From NCBI GenBank assembly GCA_014860115.1, contig JACZKK010000206.1, positions 1 to 64,000 on the forward strand: a DNA stretch of 64,000 nt, in the 5' to 3' direction. The notes below the pieces were generated by a model. The model saw only the letters and a list, made by a program, of their open reading frames with translations, was not told the origin of the DNA and did not search any database. Shown here one piece after another: positions 1-10,158 of the stretch (position 1 is the first letter of the stretch; the number at the start of each line of letters is the position of its first letter). A program made the translations under genes and the position numbers. The stretch comes from Ignavibacteriaceae bacterium. Its GTDB lineage: Bacteria > Bacteroidota > Ignavibacteria > Ignavibacteriales > Ignavibacteriaceae.

Positions 1-908
1 CCTGTTTCTTCGTCTTTTTTCATTTGAATGATCAGCTCATCAACTGAATTAAATTTCTCTTCGTCCCTGATTTTTTCCATCAGATTCACCTGCATTATTT
101 TATCATAAATATCTCTATCAAAATCAAAGATGTAAAATTCAGGAATAATATCACCATCTTTATGAAATGTTGGTCGGCTTCCAAGACTTAACAAACCAAA
201 ATGTTTTTCATTTTCAACTATACATTCAGCAGCATAAATTCCTTTTGCAGGAATAAGCTTATCTTCATTTTCAACAGAAAGGTTAGCAGTTGGAAAACCA
301 AGTTTCCTTCCTCTGCCATCACCCCGAACAATTTTTCCTTTGAATGAGTAGAGCCTGCCAAGCATTTTCCCAGCTTTAACAACATCACCTGCAAGAAGAG
401 CGTTCCTTATCTTTGTGCTGCTCACTGTTTCACCCTCAACGGAAAATTCCGGAATCAGAGTAACAGCAAAATTAAACTTACGTCCCAAATTCTGAAGCAG
501 CTCAAAGTTTCCGTCTCTTTCTTTTCCAAAATGATGATCGTGACCGATAACAATTTCTTTCAAACCGATGCCATCAACAAGAAATTTTTTTACAAACTCT
601 TCCGGACTCTGTTTGGAAAATTCTGTTGTAAAATTGATTACAAATAAATTCTCCAGTCCAAGTTTTTCTAAAATTACTTCTTTTTCATCAAGAGTACTTA
701 AAATCTTAACATCATTTCTACCGGGAATAACTTTCCTCGGATGTGGCTCAAAGGTCAGCAGGAAGCTTCTTCCTCCAGACTGTCGAGCTTTTTGAATAAC
801 AGTCTCCACAATCTGCTGGTGTCCGAGATGAAGACCATCAAATGTGCCGAGTGTAATTACGCTTTTTTCATCCCGTTGAATTTCCGCTAAATCCTTTATT
901 ATCTTCAT
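1..908 (-). CDS. ribF: Bifunctional riboflavin kinase/FAD synthetase, 3' end cut by window edge
   Basis: Minus-strand reading from ATG at 908 gives MKIIKDLAEIQRDEKSVITLGTFDGLHLGHQQIVETVIQKARQSGG, the GTFDGxHxGH nucleotidyltransferase motif; follows truB as in the classic operon. Not in ORF track because no stop lies in the window. Confidence 0.9.
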   Translation of the reverse strand, partial: MKIIKDLAEIQRDEKSVITLGTFDGLHLGHQQIVETVIQKARQSGGRSFLLTFEPHPRKVIPGRNDVKILSTLDEKEVILEKLGLENLFVINFTTEFSKQSPEEFVKKFLVDGIGLKEIVIGHDHHFGKERDGNFELLQNLGRKFNFAVTLIPEFSVEGETVSSTKIRNALLAGDVVKAGKMLGRLYSFKGKIVRGDGRGRKLGFPTANLSVENEDKLIPAKGIYAAECIVENEKHFGLLSLGSRPTFHKDGDIIPEFYIFDFDRDIYDKIMQVNLMEKIRDEEKFNSVDELIIQMKKDEET

Positions 909-1001
909 CTTAAGTAGCTTTTTCAAAAGGATGTAAATTTATATTAATCAACCCCGAAATAAAAATTATGAAGCCATATCTGATTACTATACTATCCATG
1001 T

Positions 1002-1727
1002 TCAGGAAGCCGAACCACTAAAAATTTGCGAAGATAACTGATCAATTCTAATTGCTTCGTCAACGCGAAATTCACCTATCTCAGTCCTTCTTAATTCTAA
1101 TAAAATTCCGCCGCAGTTAAGTTTTTTTCCGAAGTCATCGGCAATGACTCTTATAAAAGTTCCTTTTGAGCAAGTGATTGTGAAATGAATATCCGGTAGA
1201 TCAATTTTTTCAATTTCAAATTTCTCTATAAAAATTTTCCTTGGTTGACGTTCAATTGTTTTCCCTTTTCTCGCAATATCATAAAGTTTTTTTCCATTAA
1301 TTTTAATGGCAGAATACATTGGGGGCACTTGTTCAATTTCACCTAAAAAGTTATCACGTGCCTCAAGAATTTTTTTCTCATCCAGATCTTTCGGCAAAGG
1401 AAATTCAGCACATTCGGTTTCAGTGTCCATCGAAGGAGATGTTAAGCCCAATCTTATAATTCCCTCATATGTTTTATTTAAATTTATAAAACGATCCATC
1501 TCTTTTGTTTTTTTTCCGGTACAAACAATCAACAAGCCGCTTGCTTTTGGATCCAGTGTTCCCGAATGACCGACCTTCTTTACACCTGTAATTTTTCTAA
1601 TCTTGCTTACAACCTGGAAAGAAGTAGGACCGGAAGGTTTGTCAATCAGTATTATTTCACCCTCAGAGAAATCTGCATCGGAAAGATTAAGTATTTGATT
1701 GGTTATTATTCTTTTTGTGAATTTCAT
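1002..1727 (-). CDS. truB: tRNA pseudouridine(55) synthase
   Basis: IDKPSGPTSFQ...GHSGTLDPKASGLL motif; operon context. Confidence 0.95.
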   Translation of the reverse strand: MKFTKRIITNQILNLSDADFSEGEIILIDKPSGPTSFQVVSKIRKITGVKKVGHSGTLDPKASGLLIVCTGKKTKEMDRFINLNKTYEGIIRLGLTSPSMDTETECAEFPLPKDLDEKKILEARDNFLGEIEQVPPMYSAIKINGKKLYDIARKGKTIERQPRKIFIEKFEIEKIDLPDIHFTITCSKGTFIRVIADDFGKKLNCGGILLELRRTEIGEFRVDEAIRIDQLSSQIFSGSAS

Positions 1728-2049
1728 TAATCAATCCTTCGATCTTTTCAACGTAATCAAGTGTGTCATCAATAAAAAACTTCAGCTCGGGCACAAATTT
1801 AATTCTTATCCTGTGAGCAAGCTCGCTTCTGATATGCCCAAGCCTCTGGTTAATTTTGTTAAGAACAAACTCCCTTCTTTCTTTTTGAAGAACCGAGAGA
1901 TAAATTTTTGCAATTTTTAAATCGGCACTTACCTTCACATCTGTTACAGTTATAAAACCAAGATCTTCATCCTGCATTTTATGCAGAAGTATGTAACTAA
2001 TTTCTTCCTTAATTAACTGTTCAACTTTATCAACTCTGTGCGAAGACAT
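1687..2049 (-). CDS. rbfA: 30S ribosome-binding factor A
   Basis: 120 aa, RVDKVEQLIKEEISYIL...DLGFITVTDVKVSADLKIAKIYLSVL; between infB and truB. Confidence 0.93.
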   Translation of the reverse strand: MSSHRVDKVEQLIKEEISYILLHKMQDEDLGFITVTDVKVSADLKIAKIYLSVLQKERREFVLNKINQRLGHIRSELAHRIRIKFVPELKFFIDDTLDYVEKIEGLINEIHKKNNNQSNT

Positions 2050-2078
2050 AATTTTTACGCTGGTATAATTAAAATTTC

Positions 2079-4664
2079 TTAAGATAGTGTTTTCTTTGTT
2101 TCAATTAGCTTATACGCTTCTATTATATCGCTTACTTTAACATCATTATAATTTGCAATATTCAATCCGCACTCATAACCGGCATCCACCTCGCGAACAT
2201 CATCTTTAAATCGCTTTAGTGTTCCGATATCACCTTCGTAGATTACGATGCCTTCTCTGATCAAGCGTATTTTATTGCTTCGTGCGATTTTTCCTTCGAG
2301 TACATAGCAACCTGCAACTGTTCCAAATTTCGGCACCTTAAATATGTCTCTTACTTCAAGCGTGGCAGTCACTTCTTCAGAAATAATTGGAGATAACAAT
2401 CCTTCCAAAGCAGATCTGACTTCGTTAATTGCATTATAAATTACACTGTAAAGCCGAATATCAACAAGCTGTTTTTCAGCAAGCTTTCTTGCGTTAAGAT
2501 TTGGTCTTACATGAAAACCGATAATGATTGCTCTTGAAGCATCAGCAAGAAGAACATCACTTTCTGAAATTCCTCCAACTCCTTTATGTATTACATTAAT
2601 TTTAACTTCCTCAGTTGAAAGTTTAAGTAAAGAATCCGCCAAAGCTTCTACGGATCCGTCCACATCACCTTTTACAATAAGTGGAAGTTCTTTAACTCCA
2701 CCAATGCTGATCTGTTTAGCAACTTCATCAAGTGTAAGATGATGAATTTGTTTTTGATCCTGTTCGCGTTTCAACTGTTGTCTTTTTATACCGATATCTC
2801 TTGCAACTCTTTCAGATTCAACAACAACAAAAGAATCACCCGCTTGCGGCGGACCTTCAAATCCAAGAACTAATACAGGAGTTGCTGGTGGAGCTTCAAC
2901 TACTTTATTTCCTCTTTCATCAAACATTGCACGAACTTTTCCCTGATATATTCCAGCTATAAACGGATCGCCGATTTTTAAAGTGCCCTTCTGAACTAAG
3001 ATTGTTCCCGTAATTCCTTTTCCCTTATCCAATTCAGATTCGACTACAACGCCACGAGCTAGTCGTTCCGGATTTGCTTTTAAATCAAGGATTTCAGCTT
3101 CGAGAATAATTTTCTCTAATAAATGTTCAACTTTTGTTCCGAGCTTTGCTGATATTTCAACAGATTGATACTTACCGCCCCATTCTTCAACTAGAATATT
3201 TCTATCAGCGAGCTGCTGTTTTAATCTTTCAGGATTAGCACCTGGTTTATCTATTTTATTAATCGCAACAATAATTGGAACACCTGCAGCCTGTGCGTGG
3301 TTAATAGCCTCTATCGTCTGCGGCATAACTGCATCATCGGCAGCAACCACCAGCACAACAATATCTGTTAGCTGAGCACCGCGCGCACGCATTGCAGTAA
3401 AAGCTTCATGACCAGGTGTATCAAGAAAAGTTATAGAGCGTCCATTATCGAGGATGACTTTGTATGCACCAATATGTTGTGTAATTCCGCCGGACTCGCC
3501 TGCAACAACATTTGTTCTTCTTATATAATCAAGAAGAGAAGTTTTTCCGTGATCAACGTGACCCATTATTGTAACAACGGGTGAGCGGGACTGCAACTCT
3601 TCAACCTCGTCTTCGGAATCTTCAACGGCATCAGATGTATATTCTTCCTGAAGTTCTATATCAAATTCAAATTCATCTGCAACAAGCGTAATAGTTTCAA
3701 CATCAAGTCTTTGATTAATAGAAACCATTAATCCTAGCTCGATACACTTTGTAATAACATCGCTCACCGGAACATTCATAAGATTTGCCAGTTCGCTGAC
3801 TGATATATACTCATTCACCTTTAATAACTTGCCGGCAATAGATCTTTCCTCAAGCCTTTTCTCCTCAAGTGCTTCTCTTTCTTTTCTTTTTCTCTTTCTA
3901 GCACTAGCACGTCCAGGTGCAGAGGCATCATCCATGCTCATCAGCGTTTTTCTGATGGCTTCTTTTACCTCACGCTCATCAACTTCAAAGCGTCTTACTC
4001 GTTTCTTTTTCTTGGCTTCCGGTGTTTCTTCAACAGCACCTGTGGCTTTTTTCTTTCTTACTCTTGGTTTGCGTTTCTTTTTAGCAGCTTCTTCTTTTTC
4101 ACCCTCCGGTTTGGTTCCATCGGTTTTTGCCGGTTCTTCCTTCTTCTTTTCATCAAGATCCATCCTGCCGATTACTTTTAATCCTTTTGGCTTTGGAACT
4201 CTGCTTTCTTTTTCCTTTTCGTCTTTTGTTTCTTTGGGTGTCTCAACACTATCTGTCGTCTTCGTTTCCAGGGATGGCTGAACCTGTTTTTCAGATTCTA
4301 TTTGAGCAACTTCTTCAACTGCTTTTTCGGTCGCTTTTATAATGGATTCAGGCTCAACAGATTCTGATTCTGGAAGAGATTCCTGCACTTCAACTTCTTT
4401 GCCTTCTTCCTTAGCATCCTTTATTGCTCTTTCAGCTCTTTTCTTATGAAACTCAGCTAACTTTTTATAATGATGTTCTGCCTTTTCGATGTCTTTTTTA
4501 TAATGTGCATTTATAGCTGCAATCATATCATCTTCAAGCAGAGACATATGGTTCTTCACCTTAAAACCTTTACTGTTCAGAAACTCAACGAGAGAGTCAG
4601 CAGAAAGATTGTACTCGGTAGCTAGTTTATAAATTCTGGTCTTTTTTTCTTTAGTATCAGCCAT
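2079..4664 (-). CDS. infB: Translation initiation factor IF-2
   Basis: GTPase motifs [40 protein letters not shown]; lysine/glutamate-rich N-terminus. Confidence 0.97.
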   Translation of the reverse strand: MADTKEKKTRIYKLATEYNLSADSLVEFLNSKGFKVKNHMSLLEDDMIAAINAHYKKDIEKAEHHYKKLAEFHKKRAERAIKDAKEEGKEVEVQESLPESESVEPESIIKATEKAVEEVAQIESEKQVQPSLETKTTDSVETPKETKDEKEKESRVPKPKGLKVIGRMDLDEKKKEEPAKTDGTKPEGEKEEAAKKKRKPRVRKKKATGAVEETPEAKKKKRVRRFEVDEREVKEAIRKTLMSMDDASAPGRASARKRKRKEREALEEKRLEERSIAGKLLKVNEYISVSELANLMNVPVSDVITKCIELGLMVSINQRLDVETITLVADEFEFDIELQEEYTSDAVEDSEDEVEELQSRSPVVTIMGHVDHGKTSLLDYIRRTNVVAGESGGITQHIGAYKVILDNGRSITFLDTPGHEAFTAMRARGAQLTDIVVLVVAADDAVMPQTIEAINHAQAAGVPIIVAINKIDKPGANPERLKQQLADRNILVEEWGGKYQSVEISAKLGTKVEHLLEKIILEAEILDLKANPERLARGVVVESELDKGKGITGTILVQKGTLKIGDPFIAGIYQGKVRAMFDERGNKVVEAPPATPVLVLGFEGPPQAGDSFVVVESERVARDIGIKRQQLKREQDQKQIHHLTLDEVAKQISIGGVKELPLIVKGDVDGSVEALADSLLKLSTEEVKINVIHKGVGGISESDVLLADASRAIIIGFHVRPNLNARKLAEKQLVDIRLYSVIYNAINEVRSALEGLLSPIISEEVTATLEVRDIFKVPKFGTVAGCYVLEGKIARSNKIRLIREGIVIYEGDIGTLKRFKDDVREVDAGYECGLNIANYNDVKVSDIIEAYKLIETKKTLS

Positions 4665-4682
4665 AAATGTTGTTGGGTGTTA

Positions 4683-5930
4683 TTATTCTTCTTCCTCAAA
4701 TTCAGCTTTAAGAAGTTCAATTATTCCGTTAGCTTTTTCTTCATCAAAGCCTTCAATTTCCATTAATTTCTCAGCACCAGCGGTCAATACTTCCAGTGCA
4801 GTATCATAACGATTATTGATTAATATATTATAAACTTCCTCGCCAAGTTCTTCCTTCAAATCTATAAGTTCAATATCTTCATCGTACTCTTCAAATGCTT
4901 TTTCTTCGCGGAGGACATCAATTTCAAAACCGGTAAGTCTCATAGCAAGACGAATGTTAACACCGTTTCTTCCAACAATCAATGATACCTGATCAGAATC
5001 GGCACTGACGGTTGCTTTCTTAGCTTCTTCATCAACCTCTACCTGCTTAATTTTTGCCGGTGCCAATGATCTTTGGATGTATAAAGTCGGGTCATCTGTG
5101 AAATTCACTACATCTATATTTTCGTTACTCAACTCTCTAACTATTGCGTGAATTCTTACTCCCTTCATACCAACACAAGCGCCGACTGCATCAATACGTG
5201 AATCCTGCGATTCAACTGCTATTTTTGCTCTTTCACCGGGTTCACGCGCAATTCCTTTAATCTCAATAATTCCATCATAAATTTCAGGTATTTCAATTTC
5301 AAATAATCTTCTCAAGAACATATTATCGGCTCTTGAAACTATTATCTGCGGACCGCTCCCTGATTTCCTTACCTCCTTAACAATTGCTCTGATAGTTTCT
5401 CCCTTTTTATATTTTTCGTAAGGAATTTGCTCATCACGGGGAAGCATCAACTCATTTTTGTTATGATTAATAAGAACATCGTTCTTCCTGATTTGATAGA
5501 TATCGCCGACCACAATTTCGCCAACCAGTTCTTTGTACTCGTTATATATAATATCTTTTTCCAGCTCCCTGATTTTTTGATTAAGGAGTTGTTTTGCAAG
5601 CGTTATTAACCTTCTGCCAAGTGAAACAAGTTGAATCTTTTCAACGTAGTCTTCACCAACTTCAAGTTGGTCTTCGTTTCCTTTTCGATTAACTTCCTCG
5701 ATGCTTATCTGTGTACCTGGATCAGTTACTTCATCAACTATTTGTCTTTCCAGATACATTTCAATATCGCCGCGGTCCGTATTAAAAACAACATCGCATC
5801 GTGCTTCTTCGCCGTATTTCTTCCTTACTAAAAGAGTAAATACCTCTTCAAGAATGCCTGCAAGCACATCTTTATCAATGCCTTTCATTTTTACTATATC
5901 GGCGAAAGATTCAACTATTTCGCGATTCAT
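4683..5930 (-). CDS. nusA: Transcription termination/antitermination factor NusA
   Basis: S1/KH organisation, 'IDAVGACVGMKGVRIHAIVRELSNENIDVV', upstream of infB. Confidence 0.95.
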   Translation of the reverse strand: MNREIVESFADIVKMKGIDKDVLAGILEEVFTLLVRKKYGEEARCDVVFNTDRGDIEMYLERQIVDEVTDPGTQISIEEVNRKGNEDQLEVGEDYVEKIQLVSLGRRLITLAKQLLNQKIRELEKDIIYNEYKELVGEIVVGDIYQIRKNDVLINHNKNELMLPRDEQIPYEKYKKGETIRAIVKEVRKSGSGPQIIVSRADNMFLRRLFEIEIPEIYDGIIEIKGIAREPGERAKIAVESQDSRIDAVGACVGMKGVRIHAIVRELSNENIDVVNFTDDPTLYIQRSLAPAKIKQVEVDEEAKKATVSADSDQVSLIVGRNGVNIRLAMRLTGFEIDVLREEKAFEEYDEDIELIDLKEELGEEVYNILINNRYDTALEVLTAGAEKLMEIEGFDEEKANGIIELLKAEFEEEE

Positions 5931-5945
5931 TTAAGTAGATCTCCT

Positions 5946-6395
5946 TTAATTAAAACTTACTAATACTTTTGCTTTTACTATGTCCTGAAATATTATTTTT
6001 ATTTCTTTGTTTGATTGAAAAGTCAGAACTTCATCTTCAATTGATACCAGCTTACCTTTAAATATTGATGACGTGCCGGATGCATTAAATTCTATTTCAA
6101 ATAATCTATTCAAATGTTTTTGATACTGCTTCAAATAGATTAACGGTCTTTCCACTCCCGGTGATGATACATCCAAACGATAAGATTTCAGTAACTCCTT
6201 CTCATCAATCTGTTTACTAATTTCTCTGCTGACCAACGCACATTCTTCAGCAGTGATATTTATTTCACCGTCAATAAAAACTTCTATTACCCTGCTGGAT
6301 TCTGAACCACGAACAATCAAATCTATAAGAAAAAGATTATTCTGTTCGGCAACTTGCTGAGCAATTTCACGGATATTTTCAAAATTCTGATTCAT
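5946..6395 (-). CDS. rimP: Ribosome maturation factor RimP
   Basis: ORF 5946..6437; likely start at internal Met (MNQNFENIREIAQQVAEQNN). 'LDVSSPGVERPL' motif; upstream of nusA. Confidence 0.88.
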   Translation of the reverse strand: MNQNFENIREIAQQVAEQNNLFLIDLIVRGSESSRVIEVFIDGEINITAEECALVSREISKQIDEKELLKSYRLDVSSPGVERPLIYLKQYQKHLNRLFEIEFNASGTSSIFKGKLVSIEDEVLTFQSNKEIKIIFQDIVKAKVLVSFN

Positions 6396-6482
6396 AGAAA
6401 CAAAAATCGCCCAAAAAGGGCGAATAAAGACACTCAAAGATAAGCTTATTTAAGCAATTAGCAAAGAAGCTTAATTTATACC

Positions 6483-6752
6483 TTATTTCATTGTAGACTT
6501 ATCGGAAGTGTTAGCTTTTTCTTCTGTTTTCTTCTGAATTCCCATTTCCTGCTGCTTTTTCTTTCTTTCATAATTGCTGCTAAAAATTAATCCAATGACC
6601 AAACCAAGGATGAAAATCACTACAATCATCACTATAAGAGGCGCTTGAACAGACCATAACAAAAACTTAAGTTCGGTCGTAATGGTGTTTTGAGAAGCAA
6701 TGATAGCAACTAATAAAAAGAGAACTGAAAGAACTATTATTTTAACACGCAT
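6483..6752 (-). CDS. LapA-like two-TM membrane protein
   Basis: ORF 6483..6794, probable start at MRVKIIVLS; two hydrophobic helices then KKKQQEMGIQKKTEEK tail. Confidence 0.6.
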   Translation of the reverse strand: MRVKIIVLSVLFLLVAIIASQNTITTELKFLLWSVQAPLIVMIVVIFILGLVIGLIFSSNYERKKKQQEMGIQKKTEEKANTSDKSTMK

Positions 6753-6920
6753 TGTAACCTCATAAAATAAATTTGGCTGTATAAATATAGACAATTATAT
6801 TATGTGATAATCACAAGACTGGCTTCGACTGTAACGAAATGAACTACGGTGAAACAAAGAGATGATATTTTCCCGCGAAAGATTCATCAGTGTTAAAGAT
6901 ATCATCTCTAAAATAAAAAA

Positions 6921-6940
6921 GGCGACTCATCTGAATCGCC
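6921..6940 (-). terminator. Rho-independent terminator after the S8 protease
   Basis: aaaaaaGGCGActcatctgaaTCGCC; A-run on + is a T-run on the minus transcript. Confidence 0.65.
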
Positions 6941-6957
6941 TTCCAATAAAATTTATT

Positions 6958-6984
6958 GTAACACAGATTATTAATCTGTGCTAC
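6958..6984. repeat. Palindromic intergenic repeat, copy 1
   Basis: gtaacacagattattaatctgtgctac; three further copies in window. Confidence 0.8.
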
Positions 6985-6996
6985 GGAAATTATTTT

Positions 6997-9216
6997 TTAT
7001 TTCATCAATAACATTTTCTTTGTATCAACAAAAGTTCCGTTTTGTCCGGTTGCTTTCAATTGATAAACATAAGTTCCTGAAGGGAGACTGCCTGCATCAA
7101 AATTAAAGCGATGATAGCCAGCTTCAAGAGTCTGGTTAACCAGACTTGCAACTAACTCGCCAATAACATTATATATTTCAATTGAAACATTGCTAGTCTG
7201 CGGAATTGAAAACTCAATTGTTGTTGATGGGTTGAATGGATTGGGGTAGTTCTGCATCAGTGCAAAATTCTTTGGTGCACCTACTTCTGCAAATACTTCA
7301 TTGCTGTATTCAATAGTACCGTCAAAATCAATTTGTTTTAACCGATAACTGTATGAACCTATTGAAAGATTTATATCCGCAAACGAGTAACTCATTCTTT
7401 CAGTTGTAGTTCCAAACCCGGGAACAAAGCCAACTTCAATCCATCTTTCATCAAGAGTAGTTTTTCTTTCAACAGAAAATCCGGAATTGTTTGTCTCGGT
7501 AGCTGTTGACCAGTTTAACGTCACTGAATTTTCATTTGCAGCTGCAGCAAAAGATTCAAGCTCAACAGGAATCATTGCTATAGCAAGCAGGTAAGCCTGA
7601 TAGGCATCTATTCTTCCTGCACCATACCTGTTGTCCTTACCCGGATCACCTTTCTCAACAGCAGTTGTTTGGAGAATCATACTAACTTCAGCAGGAGTTA
7701 AATTTGGATTTGCTGATAAAACAAGTGCAACTGTACCACAAGCATGTGGAGTTGCACCCGACGTACCACTGAATGATGCATAACCTCCGCCATTTGTAGT
7801 TGAAGTTGTTCCGTTGCCCGGTGCCGAAACATCTGGTTTTATTAAACCCATCGAACCAGGTACGGTTTCATAAGGGTAGTCCTGGTAATTCACCGGCATT
7901 GGAAACGGATAACTCGGATGCAAAATTTGTAAATCTTCCCATGTTGTAGGACCCCAGGGTGAGCTGCTGGCAATTATATCCGTTGACGCGGTAACATTAC
8001 CAACTCCAATAACTGAACTTAAACCACCGACTAAAGTTTGATCGGGATGAATCCAGGCTGTTGGAGTATTTCCTGGAGCTGATATATTAAAAGGAATACC
8101 TACAGTATTACCATCATTACTTGTTGAGTTTGTGTGAACGACTCCTGTAGCCAATTCAAAGTCATTCATTTGTCTGTGCATTGGATAGTTAGGCTGTGGA
8201 CTGAAGTACCATTTGTAACTGTGGGAACTTGTAATCACATCAACACCCTTATCAACTGAATATTGAATAGCCAGCCATGAAGTAGCTTCGCCGCCAAGCT
8301 CGCAGTTTATTAATTTTGCTTTTGGTGCCACACCAGTTTGGGTTCCATTTGTTCCGTCACCACAAACAATGCCCGCGGTAGCTGTTCCATGAGTTTGAGA
8401 TGAATTGGGATCGTTAGTGTTGGTATTAAAATCCCAGCCAATGAAATCATCGATATAACCATTACCATCGTTATCAATTCCATTTATATCACCAGGATCA
8501 AAAACCCATGCTGAACCATTCCAGATAACTGTTCTACCATTATTATTCGCATCTTCACCAAGGTTATTCCAAATATTATTAATTAAATCAGGATGGTCCC
8601 AGTCACAACCAGAATCATGATTAGCAGCGAGAACACCTTGTCCGCTGTCACCAGCAGCCCAAACCGCCGGTGCATTAATCAAAGTTAGTCCAATTTGAGG
8701 TGGAGGAGGATTATCAGTTGGATTGGGAGGATAATGAGTCTGCACATCTTCAGTTGGATCTGTAACAAGGCCTTCATCAAATTTTGCATCGTATCTGATT
8801 TCAGCAATTTCATCATAATTTTCCGCAAGATAGTAGATTACTTCCGGCACAGCAGAAAAAACAACTGTGTTTGCTGCCCAGAGAATGTCCATTTTACTAA
8901 CAAGATTTTGCTGTTTCATACTCTCAAGGTAATTGCGAACATCTTGCTGCTTAACATTGGCATATTCTCTTAATATTCTTACAACTTCTTTTTGCCTTTC
9001 TTTCTTTGGAAGAAAAGCTGTTTGCATTCTCAAATCATCAAAAGAATATTGATCACGCAGTGTTGCATAAACATCAATCATCTCAGTACTGGCAGCATCA
9101 AGCAAAACAATCTGCAGGTAAGGATTAATTGTTGAGTTACCAGACTGAGCTTTGCCTTCAGTTGTAAAGATAAGAACGACTGATAGAAGACAAAGTAATG
9201 TAAATACTTTCTTCAT
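6997..9216 (-). CDS. Secreted S8 (subtilisin-like) serine protease with T9SS C-terminal sorting domain
   Basis: NHDSGCDWDHPDL, THGTATAGIV, SFSGTSGATPHACGTVAL (Asp/His/Ser motifs); tail NYPNPFNPSTTIEFSIP...TKKMLLMK; signal peptide. Confidence 0.93.
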   Translation of the reverse strand: MKKVFTLLCLLSVVLIFTTEGKAQSGNSTINPYLQIVLLDAASTEMIDVYATLRDQYSFDDLRMQTAFLPKKERQKEVVRILREYANVKQQDVRNYLESMKQQNLVSKMDILWAANTVVFSAVPEVIYYLAENYDEIAEIRYDAKFDEGLVTDPTEDVQTHYPPNPTDNPPPPQIGLTLINAPAVWAAGDSGQGVLAANHDSGCDWDHPDLINNIWNNLGEDANNNGRTVIWNGSAWVFDPGDINGIDNDGNGYIDDFIGWDFNTNTNDPNSSQTHGTATAGIVCGDGTNGTQTGVAPKAKLINCELGGEATSWLAIQYSVDKGVDVITSSHSYKWYFSPQPNYPMHRQMNDFELATGVVHTNSTSNDGNTVGIPFNISAPGNTPTAWIHPDQTLVGGLSSVIGVGNVTASTDIIASSSPWGPTTWEDLQILHPSYPFPMPVNYQDYPYETVPGSMGLIKPDVSAPGNGTTSTTNGGGYASFSGTSGATPHACGTVALVLSANPNLTPAEVSMILQTTAVEKGDPGKDNRYGAGRIDAYQAYLLAIAMIPVELESFAAAANENSVTLNWSTATETNNSGFSVERKTTLDERWIEVGFVPGFGTTTERMSYSFADINLSIGSYSYRLKQIDFDGTIEYSNEVFAEVGAPKNFALMQNYPNPFNPSTTIEFSIPQTSNVSIEIYNVIGELVASLVNQTLEAGYHRFNFDAGSLPSGTYVYQLKATGQNGTFVDTKKMLLMK

Positions 9217-9462
9217 ATACGACCTCTCTTTTTTGAGTTAGGAATTATGTTTTCAAAAATAAAATTGCTCATTTTTTTTTGTAAAATCAACTCGGAGAGG
9301 AATTATTTTCTACTAATTAGCCAAATATTAACCTTTTTGTTTCGACAGAGGTGTCGGATTCACTTTTAGCGGTTAAACTATGGGGATGATAGCCCTATTA
9401 GAGCGCGGATGCAACTGGCTCAACTAGAAATGAATCTAATAAGGAGAGCCTGGTTTTAAGAA

Positions 9463-10143
9463 TCAATTATTAAGCAGTATTTTGTTTATGTTTTGAGTTT
9501 GCGACTCAACCTTAAATTTATCCTCTTTATTTAATTGAAGCTTTGCTATATCCAGATATTCCCCAAGCGCTTCTTCATATAGTCCTTTTTCATATAGAAT
9601 ATCTGCAAAGAAAATCCTATAAGAAGAGATTTGTTTTGTGTCAGGATATTTTCTGTAAGTCTCCTTGGCAAACACAACAGATGATTCCTTGAATCCATTT
9701 TTAGCAAGCTGCATTGCGCCGTTCAATCTCTTTATTCCAAAATTATCTGCTTTCATTTCCGGATTTTTGTTTTGTCCTTCTTTATTTCCATATACAGCTG
9801 TGTTACTGGAATTATTTTTTCCATTTGGTTTAGGTGCATTTATCATATCCTCCATCGCCAGTGCAAGAAGAAGTTCGTCAGTGCTCATTGCTTTGATGCT
9901 TGATATTGAAACGGCTGTGAGCTCTTGAAGATTGATAATATTTTTTGAACTTTTAATCCGAACAGAAGATTTTGCTTCTGTAGTAACAAAATCATCAGAA
10001 CGAAAAACGGTACCTTCTCTTACTTCAAGCCATTCTTCAGATGTGCCTGTACGATATTTTACATCACCATTAGCTTCTGTCACTGTAAAATCCTGTGCGA
10101 CAATTAAAGGAACAGCTAACAGCAAAATCAAAAAGGTTTTCAT
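9463..10143 (-). CDS. Exported FecR-like/TPR-like protein
   Basis: Signal peptide; 'VTEANGDVKYRTGTSEEWLEVREGTVFRSDDFVTTEAKSSVRIKS' resembles FecR-type domain; C-terminal helical repeats. Confidence 0.55.
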   Translation of the reverse strand: MKTFLILLLAVPLIVAQDFTVTEANGDVKYRTGTSEEWLEVREGTVFRSDDFVTTEAKSSVRIKSSKNIINLQELTAVSISSIKAMSTDELLLALAMEDMINAPKPNGKNNSSNTAVYGNKEGQNKNPEMKADNFGIKRLNGAMQLAKNGFKESSVVFAKETYRKYPDTKQISSYRIFFADILYEKGLYEEALGEYLDIAKLQLNKEDKFKVESQTQNINKILLNN

Positions 10144-10158
10144 ATCAATTTCTCCTGA

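Noticed and set aside
568-795. 75-aa + ORF
   Set aside because: Antisense to ribF.
3829-4281. 150-aa + strand ORF, Ser/Phe-rich
   Set aside because: Antisense to infB; composition is the mirror of its Lys/Glu-rich region.
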